Source: Megaleporinus macrocephalus (taxonomy: Eukaryota > Chordata > Actinopteri > Characiformes > Anostomidae). Taken from it: 64,000 nucleotides of DNA. Where the stretch lies: assembly GCA_021613375.1 (NCBI GenBank), contig CM038714.1, positions 41,753,623 to 41,817,622 on the forward strand, in the 5' to 3' direction. Shown piece by piece: positions 13,441-25,484 of this stretch; positions within the stretch are counted from its first letter, which is position 1, and every line of letters starts with the position of its first letter. Below the pieces are notes generated by a model, which worked only from the letters and a program-made list of their open reading frames with translations, ran no database searches and was not told where the DNA came from. The translations under genes were made by a program, and so were the position numbers.

Positions 13441-13484
13441 CATGAATAGAGGAAAAGCTTCTAGAAGCTTAGAAGACAAACAGT

Positions 13485-13521
13485 AAGAGAGAGAGAAAGC
13501 AGGAGAGAGAGAGAGAAAGCA
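13485..13521 (+). repeat. GA-rich microsatellite
   Basis: Interrupted GAGA repeats. Confidence 0.85.
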
Positions 13522-13794
13522 AACCATGTCTAAACCAATTGAAAACAAATGCTTCTTGTTTATTGCATAGCATCTTAATATACACTTAGTCCCAACCATT
13601 GGTCAATTAGTGGTCTTGCTGTAGTGAGGATTGCCTCTCTGTAATGACTCCTGGTTTCAGAAAGCTGAACCTTATTAAGGGAAAGGCTTTAGTCAGAGCC
13701 TACACCAGCTAATGTTACTTACTTTTATTTAATTTTCATTCCATCAGCAAATAATGTTTTTCAGATATGGATTTTAAGGATTTTAGCTTTTTTT

Positions 13795-14020
13795 TAGAAT
13801 AATATTATCAAAAGATTCAGGGAATCTGCAGAAACCTCTCTGTATGTAAAGGAACAGGACAAAAACACATATAAATGCCTATAAATACCTATAAATGCCT
13901 ACCTTCAAATGATACTGCATTAATAAACCAGCTTGTTTCTGTAATAGATATAACTGCATGGGCTCAGGATTACTTTACCAAACCTTTGTTGGTAAACACT
14001 CAAGCACTGCATCCACACAT
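13795..14020 (+). mobile_element. Tc1/mariner transposase fragment
   Basis: Contains AAAGATTCAGGGAATCTGCA, ACTGCATGGGCTCAGGA and TTGGTAAACACTCAAGCACT, decayed forms of a fish Tc1 transposase middle region. It is the same family as the element at 48044. Confidence 0.7.
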
Positions 14021-14730
14021 GCAAGTTACAGTTCTGCTAACATCCATTTGTCCAATCTGTAGTCACATTTTCAAAATTCAAAACACAGTAAACTCAACAT
14101 CAGTCTATACCATTAATACAATTCATGTTGTTTTTAAATAAAATGCAGTTGTTTAACATGTTAAGTAACATACAAGGTTACCCAATAACAAAATTCTGGA
14201 TCTTTCTTGTCTTTTTTTACAAATGCATGTCAAAAACGAAAAACTTTACATTCAAAACTTCAAGCATAGTATAAATTGCGCAGTTCTGCAAATTACTGTT
14301 ATTGTACTGCTATTACTGTAATACAATAATAAAAAAAGGTGCTTGTTTGGACTGAGTTTGGTCAGTGTGGGCACAGGAGCAAAGAAAGTGACAGAGGAAA
14401 GAAAAATGATGTCTGGACAAGGAAGAGGAATAGTTGGGGCAGGCTAAGTATACTAAAATTATAAAAATTGTTTATATATGTTTTAAAAAAACAATTATAA
14501 TAGTAAAATCACAAGTGGGGGAAGGAAGAACAAAAACAATCAATAGTGAAACAAATCAAAAAAGAAAAACAAAACAAAATATTATTAAAAATAAATGCAT
14601 AAATAAATAAAGGAATGAAAAAAATAACAATGAAATACAACAGAGGGAAAACAAAAGAAAAAAATGTATACAAAATGAGAACAGGACTTGAATGTACAAC
14701 ATATTCCAAGTAGCACAGCTTCATAATAGC

Positions 14731-14732
<2 letters not shown>
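14021..14732. other. No gene seen
   Basis: AT-rich. The minus ORF at 14509-14724 is low-complexity and hydrophobic and unlikely to be real. Confidence 0.5.

Positions 14733-14763
<31 letters not shown>
14733..14763 (+). repeat. (TG)n microsatellite
   Basis: About 14 TG units. Confidence 0.95.
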
Positions 14764-15600
14764 TGTTTCTAGTTTGTGGGATGGCTCTGGGGGATCTTGT
14801 GACTAGTTATTTTGGGGGTTACTGTAGAGTTTTGTAAGGCTTTAAAAACAAAGTTTGTGTATATAGAGAAAACTATTTGTATTGGGAAATGCAGAGTTGG
14901 TAACTAATTAAGAACTTTTTGGCTATTTGTGTGAAGTAGATGTGTTACGGTGTTTAGAGTTTTGAAAAAGTATCTTAAGTATTGGTGAAAGCTTGTTAGC
15001 TGTGGTAAAAAAGAAAGACTGTAAGACTGTGCACTGTGGGCGCCATATGTCAATAGTGTCCAGAAATGTTCATCTGAAATAAACAGATGCACAGAGTAAA
15101 TGCGCATTAGTGCATTGTCGCCTGATAAGTCAACTTCTCAGACTGTTTATTGAAGTAATGGATGTTGAGCTCTCTGAGCCAAAAATAAATGAATAAATAA
15201 ATATGCAAGAAGTTTAGATGCAGCATCTGTCATGTATTAGTATCAGTGGGTAATGTTACAGTTTTGCCCTCTAATGTTTTAGAGGCCATGTGCTACCACT
15301 GATTAGACGCCATCCTTTTTTAGGGACACCAGTGCTTGTTTCACCAAGTCAGTTGCTGTATGTGTTACAACAGTAACATAGTTTTATTAATAAAGTGTGC
15401 GGGAGCAAGAAAGTACTATTTTAAAACTGTATGACTTTGTGTCTTCAAACTATTAGGTGTTTTTAAAGTGAAATGTGATGTAACACAGACATAAACATGT
15501 TCATGTCCTGCAACCTTTTTGAAATGTGTTATCAAATTTGGAATTTGCATATATATATATATATATTAAGTTCAAAAGATAATACATTGTGTTTTGTACC
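14764..15600. other. No gene seen
   Basis: No supported exon. A short (TA)n tract lies near 15549-15566. Confidence 0.5.
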
Positions 15601-15604
15601 AGCC

Positions 15605-15978
15605 TTAAGATATGATGGAACTGTTTCAGCTCACTCCCACTTTTCACAAAGAATGAATTAGAAACTGCCTTAGTCAAAGACTGTCTCTACCTGTGAAGTT
15701 TCTAAAGCTTTTATCATCCAAACAGAGATTCGCTAAGTTCTGTTTTAAATTCATCTTAATAAACTGTGAATACTGTTCGACCAGAGGAGGACGGGTTTCC
15801 CCATCTTGGTTCCTCCCAAGGTTTCTTCCTCCAGTCTTGAGGCAGTTTTTCCTTGCCACTGTCCCCTCTGCCTTGCTCACTGTGGGATACATGCTGTTAC
15901 TTCATGCTTTTATGTTTTCAAACTTCTATAAAGCTGCTTTGTGACAACATCATTGCTATACAAATAAACTTGACTTGT
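15605..15978 (+). repeat. Dispersed fish repeat, plus copy
   Basis: Same element as 6745-7100 in the opposite orientation. It shares GAACTGTTTCAGCTCACTCC at one end and CTCCCAAGGTTTCTTCCTCC inside, and ends CAAATAAACTTGACTTG. The 83-codon plus ORF inside it is incidental. Confidence 0.8.
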
Positions 15979-16593
15979 TTTTGCTTTGTCTCCAATGTAA
16001 TACATGTCAAACTAATTTGACTTATCGCTGTTTTTATTAGTGTTTCACTTTCTCTCCCAATTTTTTGGGAATTTGGTCTATACTTAGGGAGTGCAATAAA
16101 AGTGAGCAGTTTGGATGGATGCTATGTGGTCCTGTTTATGTTATAAACCAATAGAAATGAGTAAAACTGACCCACTCTTGGCTATTCCTGAATTATTTAC
16201 ATTGTCATTGAAGTATTAAAGATGGACTAATGTCTGTAAACGACCATGTTTAGTTGTTTTACTGTTTAAATAATACAAACAGAATACAAATCAGAAAGAG
16301 GTAGGAACCCTGAAAAAGGCTGTGTTAATTACATTTACTTTGACATTTCATTGCACTCAGTATGAACCCAAGATATTTCATGTTTTCACTGGTTAACTTT
16401 TTTATTTAATTTTATTATATACATTTCAGGCCTGCAAGGTCCAAGTTGTACTGGAGTACTGTCCAAGTTGGCACAGTAAAGCTCTTACCACTCTGTAATG
16501 TTACCATTCCATCTCGCAACACTTAAAAGATGTTTTGGTACCGAGGATACTGAGCGACAAAGTGTTTCAAGTGTTATTTTGTGTAGTTTGTTT
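15979..16593. other. No gene seen
   Basis: AT-rich flank of the candidate exon at 16594. A weak TATA-like CTTAAAAG lies near 16523-16530. Confidence 0.4.
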
Positions 16594-16729
16594 ATGGCAC
16601 TCCAGCATCTTCTCAGTTTACTCCCATTTGTCTACTTAGTCTCTGCTGTTCCTGCTCGCACCCCTTTGGGCTTTTCAGAGCAAGAACTGCCGTCTTCACC
16701 TCGGGGGAGGATCTCTGATAGAACTAACA
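16594..16729 (+). CDS. Possible first coding exon of an unidentified secreted peptide
   Basis: An ORF segment starting MALQHLLSLLPFVYLVSAVP reads as a signal peptide with a plausible cleavage near SAVPA. It continues RTPLGFSEQELPSSPRGR and ISDRTN, then meets a donor ACA/GTATGT (phase 1). The segment is clearly more GC-rich than its AT-rich surroundings. No cysteines are present and I found no downstream exon, so the family is unknown. An in-frame ATG at 16498 would add 32 residues that do not look like a signal peptide. The start context is weak (T at -3, G at +4). The neighbour known from human synteny, endothelin 2, was considered, but the cysteine-rich endothelin motif was not found. This may be chance. 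Confidence 0.3.
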
Positions 16730-16844
16730 GTATGTTATCTTCTAATAAGCAGCCAGTTTGTGTATATATACCTCTGTGCTGTTCAGTTACTTTGCTAAAT
16801 TGAAAATGTCCTACAATTGTGTTCATTCATTGAATATTATTTCT

Positions 16845-16975
16845 CCTGTCCTGCTTTCCTGGTTATGACTTTCTGCTTTGGTTTGTGGTTTCTGAGTGCT
16901 GGTCTCTGAGTTTAGACCAATAAACCTGCACCTGACTCCTTACCTCCCTGGTTTGTCGACATGATGACAGTATCA
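16845..16975 (+). mobile_element. Possible LTR 3'-end fragment
   Basis: AATAAACCTGCACCTGACTC is followed by CTTACCTCCCTGG, resembling the R-U5 end of fish LTR retrotransposons. No full LTR is delimited. Confidence 0.35.
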
Positions 16976-17207
16976 CTTGGCTAAGCACCAGTTGTTAAGT
17001 AACCTCTGCTTTACAGCTAAATGTTAATATGTTTCTACAGAAAAGCAATACAATACTTACTCATTTTTTGACTTGCAACCCACTTGGTTAGATTCCAAAG
17101 AAGAATGTGATCACAGCATGCCACTAGCTGCATGAAAGGTTCACCACATAGAGCCAACTTTAGTGAAAGTGAATGTAAATGAGACTGCTTTTTTATTTGT
17201 AATCAAA

Positions 17208-17832
17208 ATATGCGATCGGTGATCGGCCGATACTCTCCAATGTAGCCGATCCCGAGAGCCGATCGATGGCGTTAAACAAATAAGCCTTGTTTCTGTATTT
17301 CCAGCTAATGTTTCATCCAGGAAGAGGAGCCCTCTGGCCAGCTCCCTGCAATTCCTATCTGAACCACTAGGGTGAAATACATACCCTTTCGTTTTCCACA
17401 GACTGACACCGTGCAGACCAGATCTGACCAGTACAAACAGTACAGCAGCAGCAATTCAAGATCTACATTTAATGATTGCAGATTGTTGTTTAAAATAACC
17501 AGAGTCTGTGTTTAATGACTGCAGTTTTTACTGCATTTATTTAATTAGATTTTTTCATTTTAAATTAAGGGTCTAAATTGAATGATTGCAGTTTTGGTGA
17601 TATTTGTTTGATTTACTTTGTTTATTTACTTATAATTTTGTTTAAAATATTATGCTGTTTCATATGAGCTCGTTAAAAATGGTAATAAACCAGTTTAGAC
17701 CATGTTTCATGACTTGCTTGCGCTAATAACTACATGTACCCCGCCCTCTAACGGTATTGGCTATCGGCCGATTGCGCTGAAAGGTGATCAGCGATCAGAA
17801 TCGGCCTCAAAAATGCTCATCGCCCCATCTCT
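17208..17832. mobile_element. hAT-like non-autonomous element
   Basis: GATCGGCCGATA-rich sequence at 17208-17270 is mirrored by inverted GGCTATCGGCCGATTGCGC at about 17758 and GATCAGCGATCAGAATCGGC near 17785, ending CGCCCCATCTCTAAG. Such ends are common in fish hAT MITEs. The interior has no coding potential. Confidence 0.6.
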
Positions 17833-18539
17833 AAGTATATACATTATGTGTTCCAATCAATAACTATGGACCCCTATTCTAAATACAGAAAATTCATCAA
17901 CTTTACTGTCTGTAGTAATAAGCTGTATGAGCACTGTAGCACTGTAATTTTTCTTTACTGTAGCACTGTCTGCACTCATGTACATTAAATGTGTGCATGA
18001 TTCAGTCTAGAAACTAAAGAGAGAACAGATGACGTCAAAGACGAGCCTTTGGTCTAAGTTGGGACATCATTGCGCTGTTTGTGGTGACTATAATGCCCAC
18101 TCCATGCCTTTATAACAGCATTAATTGTCTTTAATCATAGACAACTAAAACCGACGTCAGTGTGGAAGTTTTTAAAAGTGGTTTAAAATCCTGACCTAGT
18201 TTTATTACATCTGTATTGTGACAGCACTCAGCATTCAAACTGAAACATCTGTCGCAAACACTGTTAACTTCTCCTGAAAGTGAATGCTGAGAGTGATGCC
18301 ATGAGGTTAGTTAGTCATTAGTCCTTCTGGAGTTTGAAGCGAATGTCATTAAACTCAGTTAAAGGTAAACGAACAGTTACATATCTCAGAAGACTTGCAA
18401 TTCAGACATTCGCAATTTATGTTGAAACTTCGAAGAACCTTCCACCTTTTTAGCGTTTCAACAGCCCTTAGATTAAGATTGAGAATCGAGCTGCTGGACT
18501 CAGATATTAGTTGTTTGGTTTTTATTCATTTTAAAATGT
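17833..18539. other. No gene seen
   Basis: No recognisable repeat or exon. Confidence 0.45.
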
Positions 18540-19330
18540 TAAACTCTGTCCCAGCCACTTTATTAGAACACCTTTTAACTGGTCACTTTATTAGAAACCC
18601 CTACCTTGTGCTTTCACTACCTGGCCACTTTCTTTAAAAACAATAACTCTTCTCACACCACTGACTGGTCACTTTACTAGAACCCCCAGCCTTATACCTC
18701 CACCAGTTGGCCACTTTATTAAAAAAAACACCTACCATGCACTTCCACTATCTGACCACTTTCTTTAAAAACAATAACTCTTCACACCACTGACTGGTCA
18801 CTTTACTAGAACCCCCTGCCTTATATCTCCACCAGTTGCCCACTTTATTAGAAACACCTACCCTGCACTTCCACTATCTGACCACTGTCTTTAAAAACAA
18901 TGACTCTTCACACCACTGACTGGTCACTTTACTAGAACCCTCTGCCTAATACCTTCACCAGTTGGCCACTTTATTAGAAACACCTAACCTGTACTTCCAC
19001 TATCTGACCACTGTCTTTAAAAACAATGACTCTTCACACCACTGACTGGTCACTTTACTAGAACCCTCTGCCTAATACCTTCACCAGTTGGCCACTTTAT
19101 TAGAAACACCTACCCTATACCTCCACTATCTGACCACTTTATTTTAAAACAATAACCTGTGTCACCACTGACTGGTCATGTCATTAAAACCTCCTTTCTT
19201 TTACCTCCACCCATTGACCACTTTAGTGGAAACACCTACCCTGTACTTTCACTCACTGGTCGCTTTATTAGAGAACCCTGACTTATACTTTCACCAATAA
19301 GCCACTTTATTGTAAATACATTTGTCATTC
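18540..19330 (+). repeat. Satellite with 126-bp higher-order unit (three monomers of about 42 bp)
   Basis: CTGACTGGTCACTTTACTAG recurs at 18661, 18790, 18916 and 19042, with a diverged copy at 19168 (spacings 129, 126, 126, 126). Within each unit three related monomers each carry a version of TGGCCACTTTATTAGAA. Confidence 0.9.
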
Positions 19331-19565
19331 ATTATTGGTCAGTTTATTACTGCAGGACTGCTGCTAGCCAGATGTTAGTAGAGTGTTGGATCACTCTCAG
19401 TGCAGTTGTGACACACACATGATAGTGTGTGTGGTGTTGGTGTGAATGTATTAGAATTGTTACTGGAGTTTTTACACAGGTCACTGTCACTGCTAGGTTG
19501 AGAGTGACCTGCCAAACAAAGATCTTCAGCCAAGAATAGCTCAGTGAGACCAGATAACACAAAGT
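19331..19565. repeat. Dispersed fish repeat fragment
   Basis: Related to the repeat at 1214-1560 (GTGTGTGTGGTGTTGGTG, GTCACTGTCACTGCTAGG). It abuts the satellite. Confidence 0.55.
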
Positions 19566-19639
19566 GTGCATAATAAGATGTGGCACAGGCTATAAGTATA
19601 CAATGGCAAAGTGGAGCTACATAGGATGGGTTCATAATA

Positions 19640-20690
19640 AACTAGTCAGAGCAATGCATGTTAGAAAACCACACGTTTTCCTTTGACAGAACATTTTGTC
19701 TGTAAAAGACACTCTGGAGACATCAAAAAGCTTTCATTACACTTCCTTTCAAATGGCGATGGACTAAATGAACACATTTTTGGAGAGCTGGGTAGGGAGT
19801 AGCCTGCAGGATAAATCCCCAAACAGCCTTTTATCCCCCCCGTGTGAGGCACTCTTGGCTCTGACAGCTGCAAACACTTATTCCACAAAGAGAAAGACCC
19901 TTATACCCTTCCCCCTCAGAAATACTCTGGCTTTGCCAAACGTCTGTTGATGCAAACTGGTTATGGTATTTTCCATAAGCAACAGACTGAACACTATACT
20001 GAGCCATGCAGGACTGTGTAACATACTCTACTGTCTGCTCCCCTTTGTAAAGATTTGATGGACAGTAACATGTTTTGAAACGTAGAGCCAAAGGGTTCGA
20101 CTACCTCTATGATCACACAGCAGGAAAACGTGGCCCAAATCTGATTTTCTCTCCAAATCTGATTTTCTTTTTAGGCTGTTCACTAAATCTTTTAACAGTG
20201 AAAAGATACACACCCGCATGCACAAAAGAACAATGCTTCATGTGGCACAATCATCCAGTGGTACACATTCTTTGTGGCCAACAGATGCAGGGGTGTACCC
20301 TGGGGTTTCGGTTTAATCCTCACCTCCATCACAGGAGCAATCATGAAGTTGCAATGGCTGACAGATGGGCTTTCACCTGGAATGCGTTCGAGCTTACTGT
20401 AAAAAGGCCAAGTTATTCAGCCACAGCCACGTCTTTAGTTGGCGTCCTTGGTTTCTTTAAACTCTTCTTTGATGCTGTAGTTTCGTTCTTTCATGTCTGC
20501 ATTCGTTCTGGATTTCTTTACCAATGTCTTTCAAGATAGAGTGGTTGTAATAAGTGGCTAATTTTTGGGACAGAAACATCAGCCCATAATGGTTAAGGTG
20601 TTAATTATGATGGAAGTTGTCAAGTTGTATTGACATAGAAGTCTAATTTATTCTAATCTGTCTGTTCTGGCTGCTGCATATTAGATACTA
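19640..20690. other. Non-repeat tract, no supported gene
   Basis: A fairly balanced-composition stretch at 19660-20000 may be a noncoding conserved element. The 154-codon plus ORF at 20075-20539 has no recognisable domain, and its start lies in a sequence partly repeated at 22040 (ACACAGCAGG then GTGGCCCAAAT). Confidence 0.3.
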
Positions 20691-20969
20691 GGGGTGTGTT
20701 TAAAAAGATTTTTCGATTCAAATCGATCTTCATTTGAATAATCCGATATCGATTTATATAAACCTGAGATCGATCTTTAAAAATGCTTAACTGATGTGTG
20801 CCCCCCTCCCTTTTTTGTGCAACGAGATCTGGCTGGGGGCGCACATCAGTTAAGCATGGCTGGAGCACTAAAGTGAAGGCCCCCCAGAACTTGAAAGCAG
20901 ATGTCTGACTACATTTTGGATTCAGAAACCATGACGGTATTCACGTTTTTTTTTGTACATCTTTGTTTA

Positions 20970-21741
20970 CTTTGTGTTAGAACTTCCGGGGCCCCCACGA
21001 ATATGTTTATACTAATTACAAGCAAAACGACAATAAACAAATAAAATGAATAGCATAATATGTTCAGTTAGAGGGAGTCAGTATTTGGAAGAAGAGGAAA
21101 ACTTGGAGTTACGAACACAGCACATAAAGATCAGAGTGTTGTAAAGCCGCCTTCCAAAGAAGACCACCTGCATCTATGGCTGAAGCGCTAAATTTAAAAC
21201 ATCCACTCAAACCTCTGTATGTCTGCTCTTACCATTCTGTGGAGGAGAACCAGCATCAGAGCATCCTTATCCAGAGAAATGGCTTATGAAGCTCAGAGGA
21301 AGCAGACTCGTCGGGTGTTTGCGAGTTAAGTAACTGTTTTCTGATCAGTGTCTACCGCGCTAGGCTATCTGGGCTGTAACTAACACCCACGCAGAGTGGT
21401 TCGGGCAGCTGGCTTGACTTGGCTTTAACCAGCTTTCACAAATTTAAACTCATCGTCTGTGTGTAGGAGTACACGGTCGACCTTCCCACTATCCACGTAC
21501 TGATACGCTTCACTACTTGTATAGTTTTTCATTGCCGAACCATCTACACCTTCTGAGAGTACAAAATAATCAAAAACGTCACCGTAGGTAACCTCAGACC
21601 ACCTTTTCATATAATCCACCCACTGTGTTATTAACCTTGGATGAGACATTATTGTCCCATTCGAAATTCTTATTGTCTCTCTGGTCTCCTCCCTTGTAAC
21701 TGTATTCATTTTGGTTGCTGAGCTGAAGTTCTAACACAAAG
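20970..21741 (-). mobile_element. Nested element with 17-bp perfect inverted repeats
   Basis: CTTTGTGTTAGAACTTC at 20970-20986 is repeated inverted, without mismatch, at 21725-21741. The interior holds the minus-strand ORF at 21425-21709. Confidence 0.5.
21425..21709 (-). pseudogene. Transposon-protein N-terminal fragment (possibly YqaJ/ISL2EU type)
   Basis: 94 codons reading WSEVTYGDVFDYFVLSEGVD then SSEAYQYVDSGKVDRVLLHT. The pattern of a GDV..Y motif followed by S.EAY.Y..SG.V resembles the N-terminus of fish ISL2EU-like transposon proteins that carry a YqaJ nuclease domain further on. The rest is absent, so it is a stub. Family assignment is from memory. Confidence 0.35.
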
Positions 21742-21999
21742 GCAGAAGAAACAAACGCTGGAAAGTGTGTGTGGTGAAATACGGTGAATATAAACATATA
21801 AACACTATTTTTTTTTAGTAATGGTAGGTTGAGTGTTCCTTGTACGTTTACCACACTAGTTCTCTGAAAATCTATTTTCATATTCAGACAAAATATATTA
21901 TTGTAATTGAAATATCGATATTAAATCGAATCGAATCGGAAATTGAATTGAATCGGGATCGAATCGATCAGGGAAATCAGTGGCGATACCCAGCCCTGT

Positions 22000-23395
22000 C
22001 AGATACATATTGGATTTCAATGCCACATATAATATGCTATGTTTACACAGCAGGTAAGAGTGGCCCAAATTCATATGTGACACTGATGTATTATCTGTGT
22101 CACATATGAAAACACATTGAAAAAAACACATTGATTTGAGACACTTTCATATGTGGTACTGAAATCTGGTATGTACCTGATATGTGTCAAAGCGTCTGAA
22201 CAGCCAGATTGGAATTCATGCGACATTCACATAAATTAAATTTTACATTCGTCTTAATTTTTTACTACCCAAACCTAAAACATCTGTGTTGATGTTCAAA
22301 GTATTGTAAGACATTTACAAGCTATTGTGAGTCCAACAAAAAAATCAGATAAGGTGGGAAAATTACATTACAGTCACTTAAATGGTCACGTACCCTAAAT
22401 GTGTGTGGAAATAGTGTGTGCAGTAGCTGATTGTTAACAAGCTCCTGCAAAGCTATGCTGCACCTCTAATCATCCCCACCTAATATAGATGGTCTGGATG
22501 GCCTGATGAACTTAATCAACTGGATTACATTAGGAGCGTGTAAAGAGGGGACTGATATCACCAGTGTGAGGGCTTTTCCCATAGAACGCAACAGAGAAAG
22601 AGCACAACCCAACACATATACTAACAACTTAGAAACATTTGTGTTTTATTGTGTTTCATTTGTGATTAGTTTTCTGTATTCAAGCGACCTTAACAGCTAT
22701 ATTACAAATAAAAGCATAAACTTTGTGTAGCATAACTGCAACTGTTTAGAGAAAGTGGTGGGAGAGCAAATGTAAGCGAAAACTTCATAGGTCTAGTTAA
22801 TTGTAACAGAAGTCTGGTAGGGTAACACAAACACAATTTATTCCAAGCAATTCTATATCAACACATCAAATTTAGGTCTTAAAATAAATTGGATTAATGA
22901 CAGTTCATCAAACGGGGTATATCTATTGTAGATCACAATGATAGAACAAATATTATCTCTAAAATATCTGTAACATTGTTTTTGATTAATGTGTGAATAA
23001 AAAGTCACAAAGAATTAACCATAATTTTAATTAACTTGAACTGGTTTGCTGTGGTTAGCTTAGTTGCAGCCAGTTAACTTCTTATTAATCTCTTGGGCCC
23101 CGTAATTGACTTAAAATTACAATTCTGGGAAGTCCCTGGCAATAAACGTATTATAATATTATGCTGTCCATTAGGGAACACGAATAGGCAAGCTTAGTTT
23201 TGCCAGACCATCATTGACTGCATGATGTGTGTCATTCCTGTGTCTCTGGCATTTCAACAGTGAGGTCAGTGTTTCATGTCAACGTCTTTGTTTGCATGTA
23301 GTTTTTATTTAGTAAAATTTTGGTATAGGAAATTGTATAATAAATGCAGAAATGAAAAAAGGATCAAAATCAATGTTCTACACACACTCATTTTT
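22000..23395. other. No gene seen
   Basis: No supported exon. The ORF at 22506-22730 has no recognisable product. Confidence 0.45.
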
Positions 23396-23399
23396 GTGC

Positions 23400-23746
23400 T
23401 GTTGTAACTTCAGAATGAAGAAGGAGACCAGTCCAGGGTTAAAGCTTGTTTAATCAAAGAGCTTGCGGTACCGAAGTTCACACCCTTGCCTGCCCCGGTC
23501 TAATGATGTCTTTGCTTACTTGGCTTTTATAGCCCTGGCTTTGTGCTTTTTTCGGCCCTTATACACCTGGCTACGTCATTCTTTTGGGTAGAGTGGTTCT
23601 CAAATAGAAAGTCACAAGATAACACTGCAGGGTATATGGCCCTATATGGCGGGGGTCCCAAAAAGCCCTGACCATTCCGTGAGCTCGGCAGCTTTCTGTC
23701 TAATAAGATTAATACAACCTATAAGTTATATAAAAAAGACACAACA
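23400..23746 (-). mobile_element. Solo LTR with 4-bp target-site duplication
   Basis: 347 bp with perfect 6-bp inverted termini (TGTTGT...ACAACA), flanked on both sides by GTGC (23396-23399 and 23747-23750). On the minus strand it has a TATA box (CTATAAAAGCC, 23532-23522) and an ATTAAA poly(A) signal (23454-23449) in the order expected of U3-R-U5. No internal region is next to it. Confidence 0.8.
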
Positions 23747-23750
23747 GTGC

Positions 23751-25484
23751 TTACATCATGTCTATTCAGTTACACTTCTGCTTGACCTGAATAAGTTCTC
23801 AGAATTAGTGAAATATGTGAAAATGTTAATGGAAACCTGAATAGAAAAGCCAATAACGGAATATTTAAAATCATATCTAGCATATTAGACATTTTTATTC
23901 ATTTCCATAAAGAGTGACAAGTTGCAGACAGCTAAAGGGCCAAATCACATGGGGCTGAACAGCTGCACAATTTAGCATGATGCTGTTGATCCCGACTCCT
24001 GCCACTGGAATTGACTCCTCAACTCCACTCAGTTTCAACAAATATAACTTCTAATCTGATAATAAAGGCATACAGAGCAACTTAGTGCACACACTTTTGG
24101 GTGGCTACGGATTATAAGAGATGTGAAGGAACATTCAACTTATTTCACATAACGAACTGCATAATGAACTGAAGGGGACACCTGTAGTGATGTACTGAGA
24201 AAATCATTACTGTAGTCACCGAAGGAACTATTTTAAAGGTTTTTTTTTTTATTTGTTACCCTTAATCTTGTTCCTCTTTTTTAGGAGGCTGAAGTTTGAT
24301 TTGTATTCAACAGCTTTTATTCCGCCTTTTACAGTCCACCTAAAGTGATGTAGCGGTTGCATTAAAAGGACTCTTGGATATTTCTATGCCTTAAAACACT
24401 GTTTATGTCTTATACTATTACAATATGTACTAGTAAAATGATTTTGTGTATTTTTAATAATACATATTTTGATTAGTTAACCAGTTTGGTTAACACAGTA
24501 TATTTGAAAAGTATTGAACATAGACTATATTGGGGCCTACCACGGTTCCCTTTAACAGTATAGAATAAATCAGAAAGAGAAGTCTTGTAGTCAGCATCTC
24601 AGTCCAAAGTGGTGAGTATCTGTCGACAGTGGTCCTAGGAGGGCCACACTATGAACTGGCTTTCAGCAGTACAGTGTGCCCTGCCACACTTTACTTGTTG
24701 TTCTGGAATGGTTTAAGAAACATAAGCAGAAGGGCAATTTGTTGCCCAGGTCCAACTTTCCCATGATCTTAATTAGATCAAGTATCTTTTGGATAAACTG
24801 AACCAATAGGTCCAATCCATGATGGCTCCGCTTTGCAACGTATAGAACTTTAAAGGATCTGGTGTCATTGTCTTGGTGCCATACACCATAGGGCACATTA
24901 AGAGTTTGGTCTTAACAGATTCCATTTATCAGCAGGTTAAAGCTGCTTACATGGCACACAGAGCACCAACAGCATTTTAGGCAGATATATTGGCTTATTG
25001 TTGCATATATGTTTATGTATATGGTATATATTTTATACTTTCGAGCCAGTAACCTCAGTAATTACTACCTTGAATTCAGTGACTTTCGCTTTGCGTCTCT
25101 ATCAAGTTAAAGCTTTCAGTGTAAGTATTAAAAGAACATAACTTGGAAGACCTTTTTGATTATATTCACTCCCCCGGCCTGTGACGGCAAATAAAGATAC
25201 AGCAATTGAAAGAAAGAAAGTAATGAAAGAGTTGTTTTAATCCTTGAGAGACATTTGAGTTTTGGCCTTCTCTTTTTATGAACCTTTGCTTTCCTTGCTG
25301 CCAACCTCTTGTCGGTGGCGCTCTATATTGCAAGCTGGTCTTTTATCTCGGAGGTCAGCTGTTCAATTCCCCTTTTTCAGCTTGGAAATATATAGAGCTC
25401 TTTCAGTTTAAACATTTGTTTAGAGTCAGCTGCTCACCTCGAGAACCACTCTGTTGTAAGCTGTTATATTCTCCTGTACTTGGC
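23751..25484. other. No gene seen
   Basis: Mostly AT-rich. The segment near 24595-24660 (GGTGAGTATCTGTCGACAG) looks like a piece of a dispersed repeat. Confidence 0.4.

Larger units (their letters stand above)
20691..21999. mobile_element. Composite transposon with ATCGAT-rich inverted ends
   Basis: The left end (GGGGTGTGTTT, then repeated ATCGAT words to about 20780) and right end (ATCGATATTAAATCGAATCG to CAGCCCTG at about 21999) are imperfect inverted copies of a type common in fish hAT-like elements. It encloses a second pair of inverted repeats at 20970 and 21725. Confidence 0.6.

Noticed and set aside
16594..16729. Endothelin 2 first exon, suggested by human synteny near HIVEP3
   Set aside because: The exon is longer than endothelin exon 1, and no downstream endothelin cysteine motif was found on either strand.
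20075..20539. 154-codon plus ORF as a gene
   Set aside because: No recognisable domain, its start overlaps sequence repeated at 22040, and composition does not differ from the flanks.
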